A stretch of DNA of 20,092 nt, from positions 1 to 20,092 of the forward strand of contig JAPUJD010000031.1 in the NCBI GenBank assembly GCA_027296385.1. The letters run 5' to 3'. The stretch comes from Acidobacteriota bacterium. Its GTDB lineage: Bacteria > Acidobacteriota > Thermoanaerobaculia > Multivoradales > JAHEKO01. The translations under genes were made by a program, and so were the position numbers. Below, piece after piece: positions 1-7,807 of the stretch (position 1 is its first letter; each line of letters begins with the position of its first letter). The notes below the pieces were generated by a model. It had not been told where the DNA came from and searched no databases. It worked only from the letters and a program-made list of their open reading frames with translations.

Positions 1-54
1 AGACCAGTGCTCTTGTATCCGGGCGAAGCCTTCTGCCAGGTTGACTTTCTCCAT
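1..54 (-). CDS. Cupin-like protein, N-terminal fragment (runs off left edge)
   Basis: Only the first 18 codons lie in the window, reading MEKVNLAEGFARIQEHWS. The start is well supported: an ATG with a strong ribosome-binding site AAAGGAG (63-69, minus strand) eight bases upstream and a sigma70-like promoter behind it. From memory, this N-terminus resembles small single-domain cupins that begin MEKVNLAEKF and continue into a His-rich metal-binding barrel. The cupin core itself is outside the window, so metal-binding residues cannot be checked. It reads the same way as polA, but the promoter at 87-114 suggests separate transcription. The gene start is near certain; the family is a moderate-confidence recognition from a very short stretch. 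Confidence 0.6.
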   Translation of the reverse strand, partial: MEKVNLAEGFARIQEHWS

Positions 55-86
55 TGTGGTTGCTCCTTTCCGGTTCAGCCGCACCT

Positions 87-114
87 ACGATAGAGAGCAC
101 TGACCGTGACTCAA
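87..114 (-). promoter_or_regulatory. Sigma70-like promoter for the cupin-like gene
   Basis: On the minus strand TTGAGT (109-114) is followed by 16 bases and TATCGT (87-92). These fit -35 and -10 boxes at near-canonical spacing. The predicted start near position 80 gives a leader of about 25 bases that carries the AAAGGAG ribosome-binding site. This is a motif match by eye only. Confidence 0.45.
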
Positions 115-374
115 CGGCCGACTTCGAGCTTCACGGTGACAGTCTGGCTCGGCACCGGCTCGAGGTCAAACCGGGCCATGGCGCGGTCCAGGTCGTCGGC
201 TTCCAAGAGCACGGCCCGGACGAACGGGAAGCCGTCGTAGAGATGGGGCTCACTTTCTGCTGGGTGAGCGCCTTTGCCCGTGAGATCCCTCGCCTTCGCC
301 GACAACCGGCCGCCAGGGGCGTTGAGCACCGGCGAGCCCGGTAGCGAACTTGCCGCACGCGACGCCAGCCTGGG
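111..374 (-). other. Coding-looking fragment downstream of polA, possible small gene or remnant
   Basis: The minus-strand frame directly after the polA stop, which is also polA's own frame, stays open for 87 codons and ends in TGA at 111-113. The distal half (about 111-250), with stretches such as HLYDGFPFVRAVLLEADD and PSQTVTVKLEVGR, has strong G/C third-position bias and looks like the C-terminal end of a protein. The proximal half is less protein-like. The only start in the track is GTG at 329, and I see no clear ribosome-binding site. It could be a short gene, a decayed gene, or former polA-proximal coding sequence. The promoter of the cupin-like gene overlaps its 3' end. No family is recognised. 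Confidence 0.3.
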
Positions 375-3032
375 CTAGGCCCTGGCGTCGAACCACGTCC
401 GGCCGACGGCTGCGTCGACGACCAATGGAACCCGAAGGCTGTCGACTCCTTCCATCTCGGCGCTGACGAGCTCTTCGGCCGCCTCGGCCTGGTCGGCCGG
501 CACCTCGAGCACCAACTCGTCATGCACCGTGAGGAGCAAGTGAACTTCAGGCATCTCGTGTCGCAGCCGGCCGTCGACGGCGACCATCGCCTTCTTCAGC
601 AGATCCGCCGCCGTACCCTGGATTCGGGCGTTGATCGCCACGCGCTTGGCGTTCTCCCGCACGGCGTGGTTCTTCGCCTTGAGCTCCGGTAGCCAACGCA
701 CGCGGCCGTAGAGTGTCTCCACCTTGCCTTCGCGCTCAGCCGCTTCGAGGGTCGAGTCCATGTAGCGTTTGACCCCGGCATACTTGTCGAGGTAGGCGTC
801 GATGAAGTGCTGCGCGTCGGCCCGCGGGATGCCGAGATTCGAGCTCAGGCCGAAGGCGCTCATGCCGTAGATGATGCCGAAGTTGATCACCTTGGCCGCC
901 CGGCGCTGTTTGCTGGTCACCAGCTCCGGCGCGACATCCATGACGACTGCGGCGGTCGCCCGGTGGATGTCCTCGCCGGCCTCGAAGGCCGCGATCAGGG
1001 CCGGCTCCTCGGCGATGTGGGCGAGGACGCGCAGCTCGATCTGGCTGTAGTCGGCGACCAGCAGCACCCGCCCCTCCGGCGCCACGAAGGCCTTGCGGAT
1101 GCTGCGCCCGAGCTCGCTGCGGACAGGAATGTTCTGCAGGTTGGGGTTGACCGACGACAGCCGCCCGGTGGCAGCGACCGCCTGCTCGTAGCGCGTGTGA
1201 AGGCGGCCATCGGCGGCGACCAGGGCCGGCAGCGCATCGACGTAGGTCGACTTGAGCTTCGAGATCTCGCGATAGTCGAGCAGCTTCTCGGCCAGGGGGA
1301 AGCCCTTCATCGCCAGCTGATGCAGGGTCCCGGCGTCGGTCGAGTAGCTCTTGGTCTTGCGTGTGCGTTTGACCACAGGATAGCTCAGGCGCTCGAACAT
1401 GATCTCGCCGAGCTGGCTCGGCGAGTTGATGTTGAAGCGCTCGCCGGCAAGCTTGTAGATCGCCTCCTCCAGCGTCTGCAAGCGCGCCTGGAGGTCGATC
1501 GACATGTCGGCCAGGAAGGCGCTGTCGAGGGCGATGCCGAGCTCCTCCATGCGCATCAGGACCGGGAGCAGGGGTTCCTCGATCTCGCGGTAGACCCCCT
1601 CGAGCCCGCCGTCGGCGAGCTCGAGGCGCATCGCCGGCGTGAACCGACGCGGGAGCTCGATGCGCTCCGCGGCGTAGACCGCCAGGCCCTCACTGCCGAG
1701 CGCCGGCGCGAGCCCCTTCTCCCAGCCCGCCTCCTTGGCAGTGACGGTTTTGTACTGCAGGCGATCGAGCCCCACTTCGGCCAGGCCGTGGCCGCGCAAA
1801 GCCGGCCGCAGCACGTAGGAGAAGAGCATCGAATCGTCGAGCCGCGCCGCGACCTCGGTCTCGGGGCCGGCGAGGCGCAGGATCTCCTTCAGATCGTGGC
1901 CGACGATCGTGATGTCGGCCTCGGCAAGCCAGTGCCGAAGACTCGCCAGCGTCGCCTCGCGAACGCCTTCGTAGCGGAAATCGGCTAGCCTGACCTCGCC
2001 CTCGGGCGGACCGATCACGAGCCCGAGCGGCGCTGGCGCGCCGCCGGCGAGACCGACGTAGATCTCGGCGCCGAGGCTCGCGGTCCACGCTGCCCAGTCG
2101 TTCGCCGACTCGATCGCCAGAGCCGGATCGACCGCAACGGCCCCAGCTCCGACTCCGCCGTCGAGCTCGTCGAGCAGCGAGGTGAACTCGAGCGTCCGGA
2201 AGAGCTCGATCAGGGCGTCCTGGTCCGGTGGGTCGTGGCGCAGCGCCTCGGGATCGAAGTCGACGTCGAGGTCGGTATGGATCGTCACCAACTGCTTCGA
2301 GAGCTCGGCGTCCTCGCGATGGGCCTCGAGACTGGCCCGGTAGCGCTTGCGCAGGCGGTAGCTCTTCTTCTCGACCTCCTCGGTGCGCTCGAGCAACTCT
2401 TCGAGCGAGCCGAAGTCCCTGATCAGATCGATCGCCCCCTTGCCGCCGATGCCCTGCACCCCGGGCACGTTGTCGGAAATATCACCCTGGATCGCCAGTA
2501 CGTCGACGACCTGGCCGGGCGGTACGCCGAAGTCCTCCTCGACAAGGGCCGTGTCGTAGACCTTGTCGCGACCCGTGTGCATGAGAAAGACGTGGTCGTC
2601 GACGAGTTGCATCAGGTCCTTGTCGGCGCTGACGAGGATGACGTCGTAACCCTCCGCCGTGGCCTTCTTCGCCAGCGTGCCGAGCACGTCGTCGGCCTCG
2701 TAGTGTTCCATCTCGAGGATGGGGATACGGTAGGCCTCGATCGCCTGACGCACCCAGGGGATCTGCGCGCGCAGGTCGTCCGGCATCGGCTTGCGATTGG
2801 CCTTGTATTCGGCGTACTGCTGCTTGCGCACCGTGTCGCTCGAGACGTCGAACGCCACCCCGATGAGGTCCGGCTCCTCCTCGCGCAGCAGCTTGCGCAG
2901 CATGTTGATGAAGCCGTAGACCGCGTTGGTCGGCTCGCCCCGGGAGTTGGACAGCTCCCGGATCGCGTGGAAGGCGCGGTAGATGTTGGAGTAGCCGTCG
3001 ATCAGAAACAGGCGTGGGCGTTTGGCGGCCAT
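375..3032 (-). CDS. polA: DNA polymerase I without a functional proofreading site
   Basis: Family A DNA polymerase, 885 residues, for Okazaki-fragment maturation and gap filling in repair. Residues 1 to about 290 form the 5' nuclease: FLIDGYSNIYRAFHA at 9-23, EADDVLGTL near 112-120, SADKDL at 135-140 and the helix-hairpin region at 181-205. Residues about 310-480 are the 3'-5' exonuclease-like domain, but its carboxylates are gone: no DTE motif I, GHDLKEI in place of GQNLKYD, and YAAER in place of YAAED. The polymerase domain is intact: motif A DYSQIELR with D661, motif B with R710, K714, F718 and Y722, and motif C HDE at 837-839. F718 matches E. coli F762. Length is close to Taq and E. coli Pol I. 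The start ATG lies nine bases after a TAGAAT box, so the mRNA may be nearly leaderless. Function is secure; loss of proofreading is inferred from residues. Confidence 0.97.
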   Translation of the reverse strand: MAAKRPRLFLIDGYSNIYRAFHAIRELSNSRGEPTNAVYGFINMLRKLLREEEPDLIGVAFDVSSDTVRKQQYAEYKANRKPMPDDLRAQIPWVRQAIEAYRIPILEMEHYEADDVLGTLAKKATAEGYDVILVSADKDLMQLVDDHVFLMHTGRDKVYDTALVEEDFGVPPGQVVDVLAIQGDISDNVPGVQGIGGKGAIDLIRDFGSLEELLERTEEVEKKSYRLRKRYRASLEAHREDAELSKQLVTIHTDLDVDFDPEALRHDPPDQDALIELFRTLEFTSLLDELDGGVGAGAVAVDPALAIESANDWAAWTASLGAEIYVGLAGGAPAPLGLVIGPPEGEVRLADFRYEGVREATLASLRHWLAEADITIVGHDLKEILRLAGPETEVAARLDDSMLFSYVLRPALRGHGLAEVGLDRLQYKTVTAKEAGWEKGLAPALGSEGLAVYAAERIELPRRFTPAMRLELADGGLEGVYREIEEPLLPVLMRMEELGIALDSAFLADMSIDLQARLQTLEEAIYKLAGERFNINSPSQLGEIMFERLSYPVVKRTRKTKSYSTDAGTLHQLAMKGFPLAEKLLDYREISKLKSTYVDALPALVAADGRLHTRYEQAVAATGRLSSVNPNLQNIPVRSELGRSIRKAFVAPEGRVLLVADYSQIELRVLAHIAEEPALIAAFEAGEDIHRATAAVVMDVAPELVTSKQRRAAKVINFGIIYGMSAFGLSSNLGIPRADAQHFIDAYLDKYAGVKRYMDSTLEAAEREGKVETLYGRVRWLPELKAKNHAVRENAKRVAINARIQGTAADLLKKAMVAVDGRLRHEMPEVHLLLTVHDELVLEVPADQAEAAEELVSAEMEGVDSLRVPLVVDAAVGRTWFDARA

Positions 3033-3051
3033 GGAACAGTCATTCTATGCT
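3022..3051. promoter_or_regulatory. Divergent promoter region between polA and the glsB-like gene
   Basis: Two back-to-back -10 boxes overlap by two bases: TAGAAT on the minus strand (3042-3047) for polA, and TATGCT on the plus strand (3046-3051) for the gene at 3105. The plus-strand box has a weak -35, TTGGCG (3022-3027), 18 bases upstream and inside the polA start region. No clear -35 is visible for polA. This is a by-eye match. Confidence 0.35.
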
Positions 3052-3104
3052 CCGCCAGAACGAGACTCCGGCGTGAGCTGCACCGGGCTACTCAGGGAGG
3101 CAGG

Positions 3105-3401
3105 ATGGACTCGATACTCGAGATGTTCAGCTTGATGGGACTGGGCTCCTGGATCGTCATGGGCCTGCTGGCCGGCGTCGTAGCCAAGTTCTTGTTGCCC
3201 GGCAAGGATCCCGGCGGTTGTGTGATGACCGTGGTTATCGGCAGTGTCGGTGCCGTGCTCGGCGGCTTGCTAGCTACCTATCTCGGCTTCGGCGGCCTCT
3301 CCGGCTTCGATGTCCGCAGCCTCGTCATCGCCACCCTCGGAGCGTTCGTCCTGCTCTTGCTTCTGCGGGTGCTGAAGAGCGGCGAGAACGAGGATGATTG
3401 A
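3105..3401 (+). CDS. GlsB/YeaQ/YmgE-family small membrane protein
   Basis: A 98-residue hydrophobic protein of the transglycosylase-associated protein family (GlsB/YeaQ/YmgE), thought to act in the inner membrane during envelope stress; the biochemical role is unknown. It has three membrane segments: about 14-31 (SWIVMGLLAGVVAKFL), 38-60 (glycine-rich) and 71-89. The family-typical PGKDPGG loop is at 32-38, and the tail KSGENEDD is acidic. ATG 3105 was chosen because GGAGG (3096-3100) lies four bases upstream and the hydrophobic family sequence starts there. The same frame is open far upstream, but that stretch is antisense to polA and was excluded. The gene diverges from polA and precedes the large lipoprotein gene by 60 bases. 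Confidence 0.88.
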   Translation: MDSILEMFSLMGLGSWIVMGLLAGVVAKFLLPGKDPGGCVMTVVIGSVGAVLGGLLATYLGFGGLSGFDVRSLVIATLGAFVLLLLLRVLKSGENEDD

Positions 3402-3448
3402 GTCCGCCTAAGGGCTCCCGCACCGGTTCGGCGCGCTCCGGACTCCTG

Positions 3449-3454
3449 TAGACT
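3449..3454 (+). promoter_or_regulatory. -10-like TAGACT just upstream of the lipoprotein start
   Basis: TAGACT lies seven bases before GTG 3462 and no ribosome-binding site fits between them. That layout is expected for a leaderless or nearly leaderless transcript. No convincing -35 is visible. Confidence 0.3.
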
Positions 3455-3461
3455 ACAGCGC

Positions 3462-6400
3462 GTGAAGCGTCCTATGACCCTCGGCGGACTCGCCCTCCTC
3501 GCCAGCTGTCTCTCGATCGCCGCCCTGCCGCCACGCGTTCTCGAGCTGCGCAATCGCGGCTTCGCCGAGCTCGAGAACGAGCAGCCGGCCAAGGCCGAGG
3601 GCCTCTTCAGCCAGCTGGTCGAGTTGCGGCCGAGCGACCCCCTGGGCCACGCCAACTTGGCGATCGCGTTCCTGCGTCAGCAGAAGTTCGACCCTGCGCT
3701 GGCAGCGATCGACGAGGCGCTGGCGCTCGAAGCCGGTTCGGCGCAGCTCTTGGTCATCAAGGCCGAGATCCAGCAGTGGAGCGGGAAAAGCGAAGACGCC
3801 CTGCCGCTCTACCAGCGTGCTGCAGTGGCCGATCCCCTCGACGTCGAGGTGCAGTACGCGCTCTACCGTCACCTCACCACGGTCTCTCGCGACCCGGACG
3901 AAGGGCTGATCGACCAGACCCTGGCCCGCCTGGTGCAACTGCGGCCTGAGAACCTTCTCGTCCTCCTGCAACAGGGCCGACGAGCGCTGGCGGCCGCCGA
4001 TCGTACCGTCGCCTCGGGCGCCTACCTGCGCATCGGCGAGCTCATCTGGCAGGCACCGCCCGGCTCTGATGGCCTGCACCAGGCGATCCTCGACGCGCTC
4101 GAGAAAGACGACCTCGCCGCAGCCGGCCTGCCGGCTCAGCGGCTAGAGAACGTTCTCAAGATCACCGCCATGTACCGCGAGGGCCTACGCGAGCTCAATA
4201 CCGGAATTCAGGGCAAGCCGCTCGCACGATTGCGCGACGAGCCGCCGGTGGAGCGCTTTGGCGATCCGGTCCCGGTGCGCTTCACTACCGAGCGGTGGTC
4301 GGAGGCGCCGGGGGTCGGAGCGGCCTTGGCGATCGGCGATTTCGACGGCGACCAGCGCTCCGACGTCGCTCGGGTAGCGGCGCTCGACCCGCCCGTGCTC
4401 GAGGTCCGGTTGTCGAGCCGGGCCTTCGCCCGCACCGAGAGTCTGCTGCCAGCGCCGGGGATCACCGGCCTGCTGGCGACGGATCTCGACAACGACGGTA
4501 CTCTCGACCTGGTCGGCCACGGCGCCGAGGGCGTGCGTTTCTGGCGTGGCGACGGCGGCGGGAGCTTCACCGACGCCACCTCCGAGCTGGGATTGGACTC
4601 TGCCAGAGGTGGTGCCGCCGCCGTCATCGACTTCGACATCGAGGGTGATCTCGATCTCATACTCGCTGGGTCCGAGCTCGAGCTCTTCGTCAACGCGCTG
4701 TCGGGACCGCTCACGCCGGTCGGTGCTCGCACCTTGCCCTCCGAGCTCGAGGGACCGTTTCGAGCCGTCGCCGTCAGCGACCTCGATCGTGACGGCGACC
4801 TCGATCTCGTCGTGGCCGGCGCCCCGGGCCTCTACTGGCTCGACAACCTGCGTCAGGGCAAGTTCCGCGACCTGACCGACTCCGCTGGTCTGGGTTCCAG
4901 CGGCGCCGTACGGGCGCTGGCGACAGCCGATCTCGACGACGACGGCTACCCGGAAATCATCGCCGCCGGACAGGGAGTCCAAGTCTGGCACAACGACGGC
5001 GGCCGCTTCTCCCCTTGGCCGCCAGCGGCCGCACTCAGTACTTCCGCCAACTTCACCTCGGTAGCGGCCCTCGATGCCGACAACGACGGCAGGCTCGACC
5101 TGGCCTTCGCCGGCCCCAGCGGCCTGGCGGTCGCCACCCAGCGAAATCACCACTTCGGCTTTCTTCCGATCGACGACGCTCCCGCCGGCATCTCCGCTCT
5201 CGCCGTCGCCGATCTCGACGCCGACGGCGATCTCGACCTGGTGGTACACGGCAGCGCCGGGCTCCATCGCTTGACCAACGAAGGCGGCAACAGCAATCAC
5301 TGGCTGACCGTGCGACTGCGGGGCCTGACCAAGGGCAACAGCAAGAACAACGTCCTCGGCGTCGGCTCGGTCGTCGAGGTCCGGGCCGGGGCCGCCTACC
5401 AGTTCCGCGAGGCCGCTGGCGACAGCGTCCACTTCGGCCTCGGCTCGCTCCAGCGCGCCGACCTGCTGCGCGTAGTCTGGACCAACGGCGTGCCGCAGAA
5501 CCGGCTGGATCCCGAGCTCGATCAGTGGCTCGTCGAAGAGCAGCTGCTCAAGGGCAGCTGCCCCTTCGTCTACATCCTCGCGGAAGGCGAAGTACGCTTC
5601 GTCACCGACCTGCTGTGGAACGCTCCCGCCGGGCTGCCGTTAGCCCCCGGAGTCTGGGCGCCGGCCGACCCTAGCGAGCTCGTCGTCATCGGCGAGATCG
5701 AGCCGAGCGACGGCGCCTGGGACCTGCGCATCACCGAGGAGCTCTGGGAGGCGGCTTTTTTCGACGCAGTGCGCCTCTGGGTAGTCGACCACCCTGCGGA
5801 CGTCGAAGTGACGAGTAGTCTCAAGGTCGGGGCCGGCGAGCCGGGTGACGATCGCGTCCTCGCGACCCGGGGCGTCCGGCCCGTCACCGCCGCCTGGGAC
5901 GCCGCCGGCCGCGACGTGACCGAGAGAGTGCGCCGGCGTGACGAGATCTACGCCGACGGCTGGCAGCGCAGCCCCTACCAGGGAGTCGCCCACGAGCCCT
6001 GGAGCTTCACCTTCGATCTCGGGGAGGCTCCGGCAACCCCCATCCGATTGCTGCTCGACGGCTGGATCTTCCCCGCCGATGCCAGCCTCAACCTGGCCGT
6101 CGCCCAACGCGACGACCTGAGCGCGGCCATGCCGAGCCTCGAGGTCGAGACGCCCGAGGGTTGGCGGACCCTGATCCCCGCCATGGGCCATCCGGCCGGC
6201 AAGACCAAGACCCTGGTCGTCGACACCCCGACACTGCCGGTGGGCTCCCACCGCCTGCGTATCGTCTCCGGCCAATGGCTCTCCTGGGACCGCACCGCCT
6301 GGTCGCCGATGACAGCGGACGATACGCCGCGCATTGTCGCCAAGCTCGACCCGACAAAGGCCGACCTCGGCTACCGGGGCTTCTCGACCATGCAGCGCCG

Positions 6401-6851
6401 GGCGCCGAACGCGCCGCACAGCTTCGACTATTCGCGCCTGCGCACCGAGTCACCGTGGCTGACCTTCCCGGGCAACTACACGCGCTACGGCGACGTGCGA
6501 GAGCTCCTCGCCGCCGTCGACGACCGTTCCGTCATCCTCGCCGCCGGCGATGAGATGCGGCTCCTGTTCGACGCTCGCGACCTGCCAGCTCTCGCCCCCG
6601 GCTGGCGCCGGACCCTTTTCCTCGAAAGCCACGGCTGGGACAAAGACGCCGACCGCAACACCTACGCCGCCGACCAGATGGAGCCCCTGCCCTTTCGGGC
6701 GATGGAGAGCTACGGCGAGCCGTTCCCGGCGACACCCGAGCTCGACGCCTACCGCGACAAGTGGCTGACCCGCCGGGTCCCACACGTCAAGAGCCCCCTC
6801 GGCGAGGTCCCCGCCCCGCAGCAAGACCTGCCCGGGGAGCAGGATAGATAG
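3462..6851 (+). CDS. TPR / FG-GAP beta-propeller / ASPIC-UnbV lipoprotein
   Basis: A 1129-residue exported protein. The N-terminus MKRPMTLGGLALLASC fits a lipoprotein signal: K2 R3, a hydrophobic core and the lipobox LAS-C16. GTG 3462 is preferred over ATG 3474 because only it supplies the positive charges. Residues about 26-200 are TPR-like helices. Residues about 285-600 hold seven FG-GAP/VCBS repeats with DxDxDG-type calcium loops (D293, D341, D391, D440, D490, D538 and D584 regions), enough for a seven-bladed propeller; the third loop (DFDIEGDLD) is imperfect. An ASPIC/UnbV domain follows (about 610-685), then about 440 residues of a C-terminal region (KGSCPFVYILAEGEVRFVTD onward) with a conserved-looking end around GDVRELL, GDEMRLLFDA and GWDKDADRNTYA. 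Such CRTAC1-like proteins are abundant in Acidobacteriota and are presumed to bind surface partners or polysaccharide. The ligand is unknown. Confidence 0.88.
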   Translation: MKRPMTLGGLALLASCLSIAALPPRVLELRNRGFAELENEQPAKAEGLFSQLVELRPSDPLGHANLAIAFLRQQKFDPALAAIDEALALEAGSAQLLVIKAEIQQWSGKSEDALPLYQRAAVADPLDVEVQYALYRHLTTVSRDPDEGLIDQTLARLVQLRPENLLVLLQQGRRALAAADRTVASGAYLRIGELIWQAPPGSDGLHQAILDALEKDDLAAAGLPAQRLENVLKITAMYREGLRELNTGIQGKPLARLRDEPPVERFGDPVPVRFTTERWSEAPGVGAALAIGDFDGDQRSDVARVAALDPPVLEVRLSSRAFARTESLLPAPGITGLLATDLDNDGTLDLVGHGAEGVRFWRGDGGGSFTDATSELGLDSARGGAAAVIDFDIEGDLDLILAGSELELFVNALSGPLTPVGARTLPSELEGPFRAVAVSDLDRDGDLDLVVAGAPGLYWLDNLRQGKFRDLTDSAGLGSSGAVRALATADLDDDGYPEIIAAGQGVQVWHNDGGRFSPWPPAAALSTSANFTSVAALDADNDGRLDLAFAGPSGLAVATQRNHHFGFLPIDDAPAGISALAVADLDADGDLDLVVHGSAGLHRLTNEGGNSNHWLTVRLRGLTKGNSKNNVLGVGSVVEVRAGAAYQFREAAGDSVHFGLGSLQRADLLRVVWTNGVPQNRLDPELDQWLVEEQLLKGSCPFVYILAEGEVRFVTDLLWNAPAGLPLAPGVWAPADPSELVVIGEIEPSDGAWDLRITEELWEAAFFDAVRLWVVDHPADVEVTSSLKVGAGEPGDDRVLATRGVRPVTAAWDAAGRDVTERVRRRDEIYADGWQRSPYQGVAHEPWSFTFDLGEAPATPIRLLLDGWIFPADASLNLAVAQRDDLSAAMPSLEVETPEGWRTLIPAMGHPAGKTKTLVVDTPTLPVGSHRLRIVSGQWLSWDRTAWSPMTADDTPRIVAKLDPTKADLGYRGFSTMQRRAPNAPHSFDYSRLRTESPWLTFPGNYTRYGDVRELLAAVDDRSVILAAGDEMRLLFDARDLPALAPGWRRTLFLESHGWDKDADRNTYAADQMEPLPFRAMESYGEPFPATPELDAYRDKWLTRRVPHVKSPLGEVPAPQQDLPGEQDR

Positions 6852-6956
6852 CCGCCCTGCCGCCTATCTCGCCACGCAGGACCGATGCCGGGCACCACGT
6901 TGTGGCCGAGGTTCTGTCGACGGCGATGGTAGGCTCCATTCGGACTCCTCCTTCCT

Positions 6957-7493
6957 ATGGGATTGGTACTCAGATACCGCAAGCGACTCTGGCCTGAGAC
7001 CCTCCATTTGGCCGTAGACCCTCTCGACGCACACCCCTTTCCCGTCGAGGCGCAGGCTGTCGAGGAGGACACCTATCTGGTGCTGAGTGCTGCTTCCGAG
7101 TTGCGACCAAGCACCGAGCACCCGATCAGAATCCATACTGCTGCCCTGGAGGCAGAGCCGGCCGTACCAGGAAGTATCGTCGTGCGCCAAGGATGTCCGC
7201 TCGAGCTGCTAGCGGTCGTTCACGACCTGACGCAAGACCCGACTTGGCGAGAGGAGTGGGTCAGCGATGCCCTAGTGCGGTTGCTCCACGAAACGGAGCG
7301 TCGCAGGATCGCCGCACTCGGGCTGCCTGTCCTGGGCAGTCTGCACGGTGGAATGAGCACCGCCGCCTTCCTCAGTCGGCTCGACGGAGCGATTGCCAAC
7401 GTAGGCCCGATTTCGCTGCAGCGGCTCTGGCTTCAGGTACCGCACGAGACCGAAGGCGAAGTCCTCGAGCTGTTAGAAAACCTTTGTTCCTAG
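6957..7493 (+). CDS. Uncharacterised protein, possible macro-like C-terminal half
   Basis: A 178-residue soluble protein with no signal peptide or membrane segment. I do not recognise a named family with certainty. The second half (about 72-178) runs VVRQGCPLELLAVVHDLTQD, then a helix rich in R and E, then IAALGLPVLGSLHGGMS. The order Val/His strand, helix, small-residue LP-x-LG-x-x-HGG loop resembles the C-terminal half of macro domains (for example S-I-A-F-P-A-L-G-T-G), which bind ADP-ribose. This is inference from pattern only. The N-terminal half is beta-rich (RYRKRLWPETLHLAVDPLD). ATG 6957 has no good ribosome-binding site; a TAGGCT box lies 21 bases upstream. The gene follows the large lipoprotein gene by 105 bases on the same strand and converges with the gene at 7808. 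Confidence 0.7.
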   Translation: MGLVLRYRKRLWPETLHLAVDPLDAHPFPVEAQAVEEDTYLVLSAASELRPSTEHPIRIHTAALEAEPAVPGSIVVRQGCPLELLAVVHDLTQDPTWREEWVSDALVRLLHETERRRIAALGLPVLGSLHGGMSTAAFLSRLDGAIANVGPISLQRLWLQVPHETEGEVLELLENLCS

Positions 7494-7807
7494 AGTCAAC
7501 AGAATTGTGACAAAGTAGCCGATCACGCATATATCGGACCCGATCGTCTGAGACGCTTGTTCGAGCGCTCTTGACCCCGGGAGTCAGCTCCGCGGATGGC
7601 TCTCCAGCAGGTGGAGCATTGAGGGGCCGGCTCCGCCGGCGCGACGCCCTGGACGGAGCCAGGGGCTGCATTCATCGATGTGACGCCCAGGCACCGCCGA
7701 TCTGAACCGCCAATGCCGCTTCTCGGGGCTCACCGCAGGCGCCGGGCGGCTCCACGGGAGGTCTCACCATGTCGCGCCCCCAGCGACTCGCGAGGGCCGG
7801 ACTCCGC
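7494..7807. other. Convergent intergenic region with two small hairpins
   Basis: This 314-base stretch separates two convergent genes. I find no supported gene; short ORFs on both strands lack protein-like composition or ribosome-binding sites. Two adjacent hairpins stand out: GCCGGC-TCC-GCCGGC (7626-7640) and CCCTGG-ACGGAG-CCAGGG (7647-7664). Neither has a T-run, so they are at best weak bidirectional terminators or part of a structured transcript end. Confidence 0.35.

Noticed and set aside
807..3104. Long plus-strand ORFs over polA (807-1988 and the upstream part of 2235-3401)
   Set aside because: They are antisense shadows created by G/C-biased third positions of polA. Their translations lack domains, and the real protein in the second frame begins at ATG 3105.
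4185..6419. Long minus-strand ORFs inside the TPR/FG-GAP gene (4185-5432 and 5640-6419)
   Set aside because: Antisense mirrors of the repeats; the apparent repetitive Val/Gly/Asp/Glu composition reflects the sense-strand DxDxDG codons.
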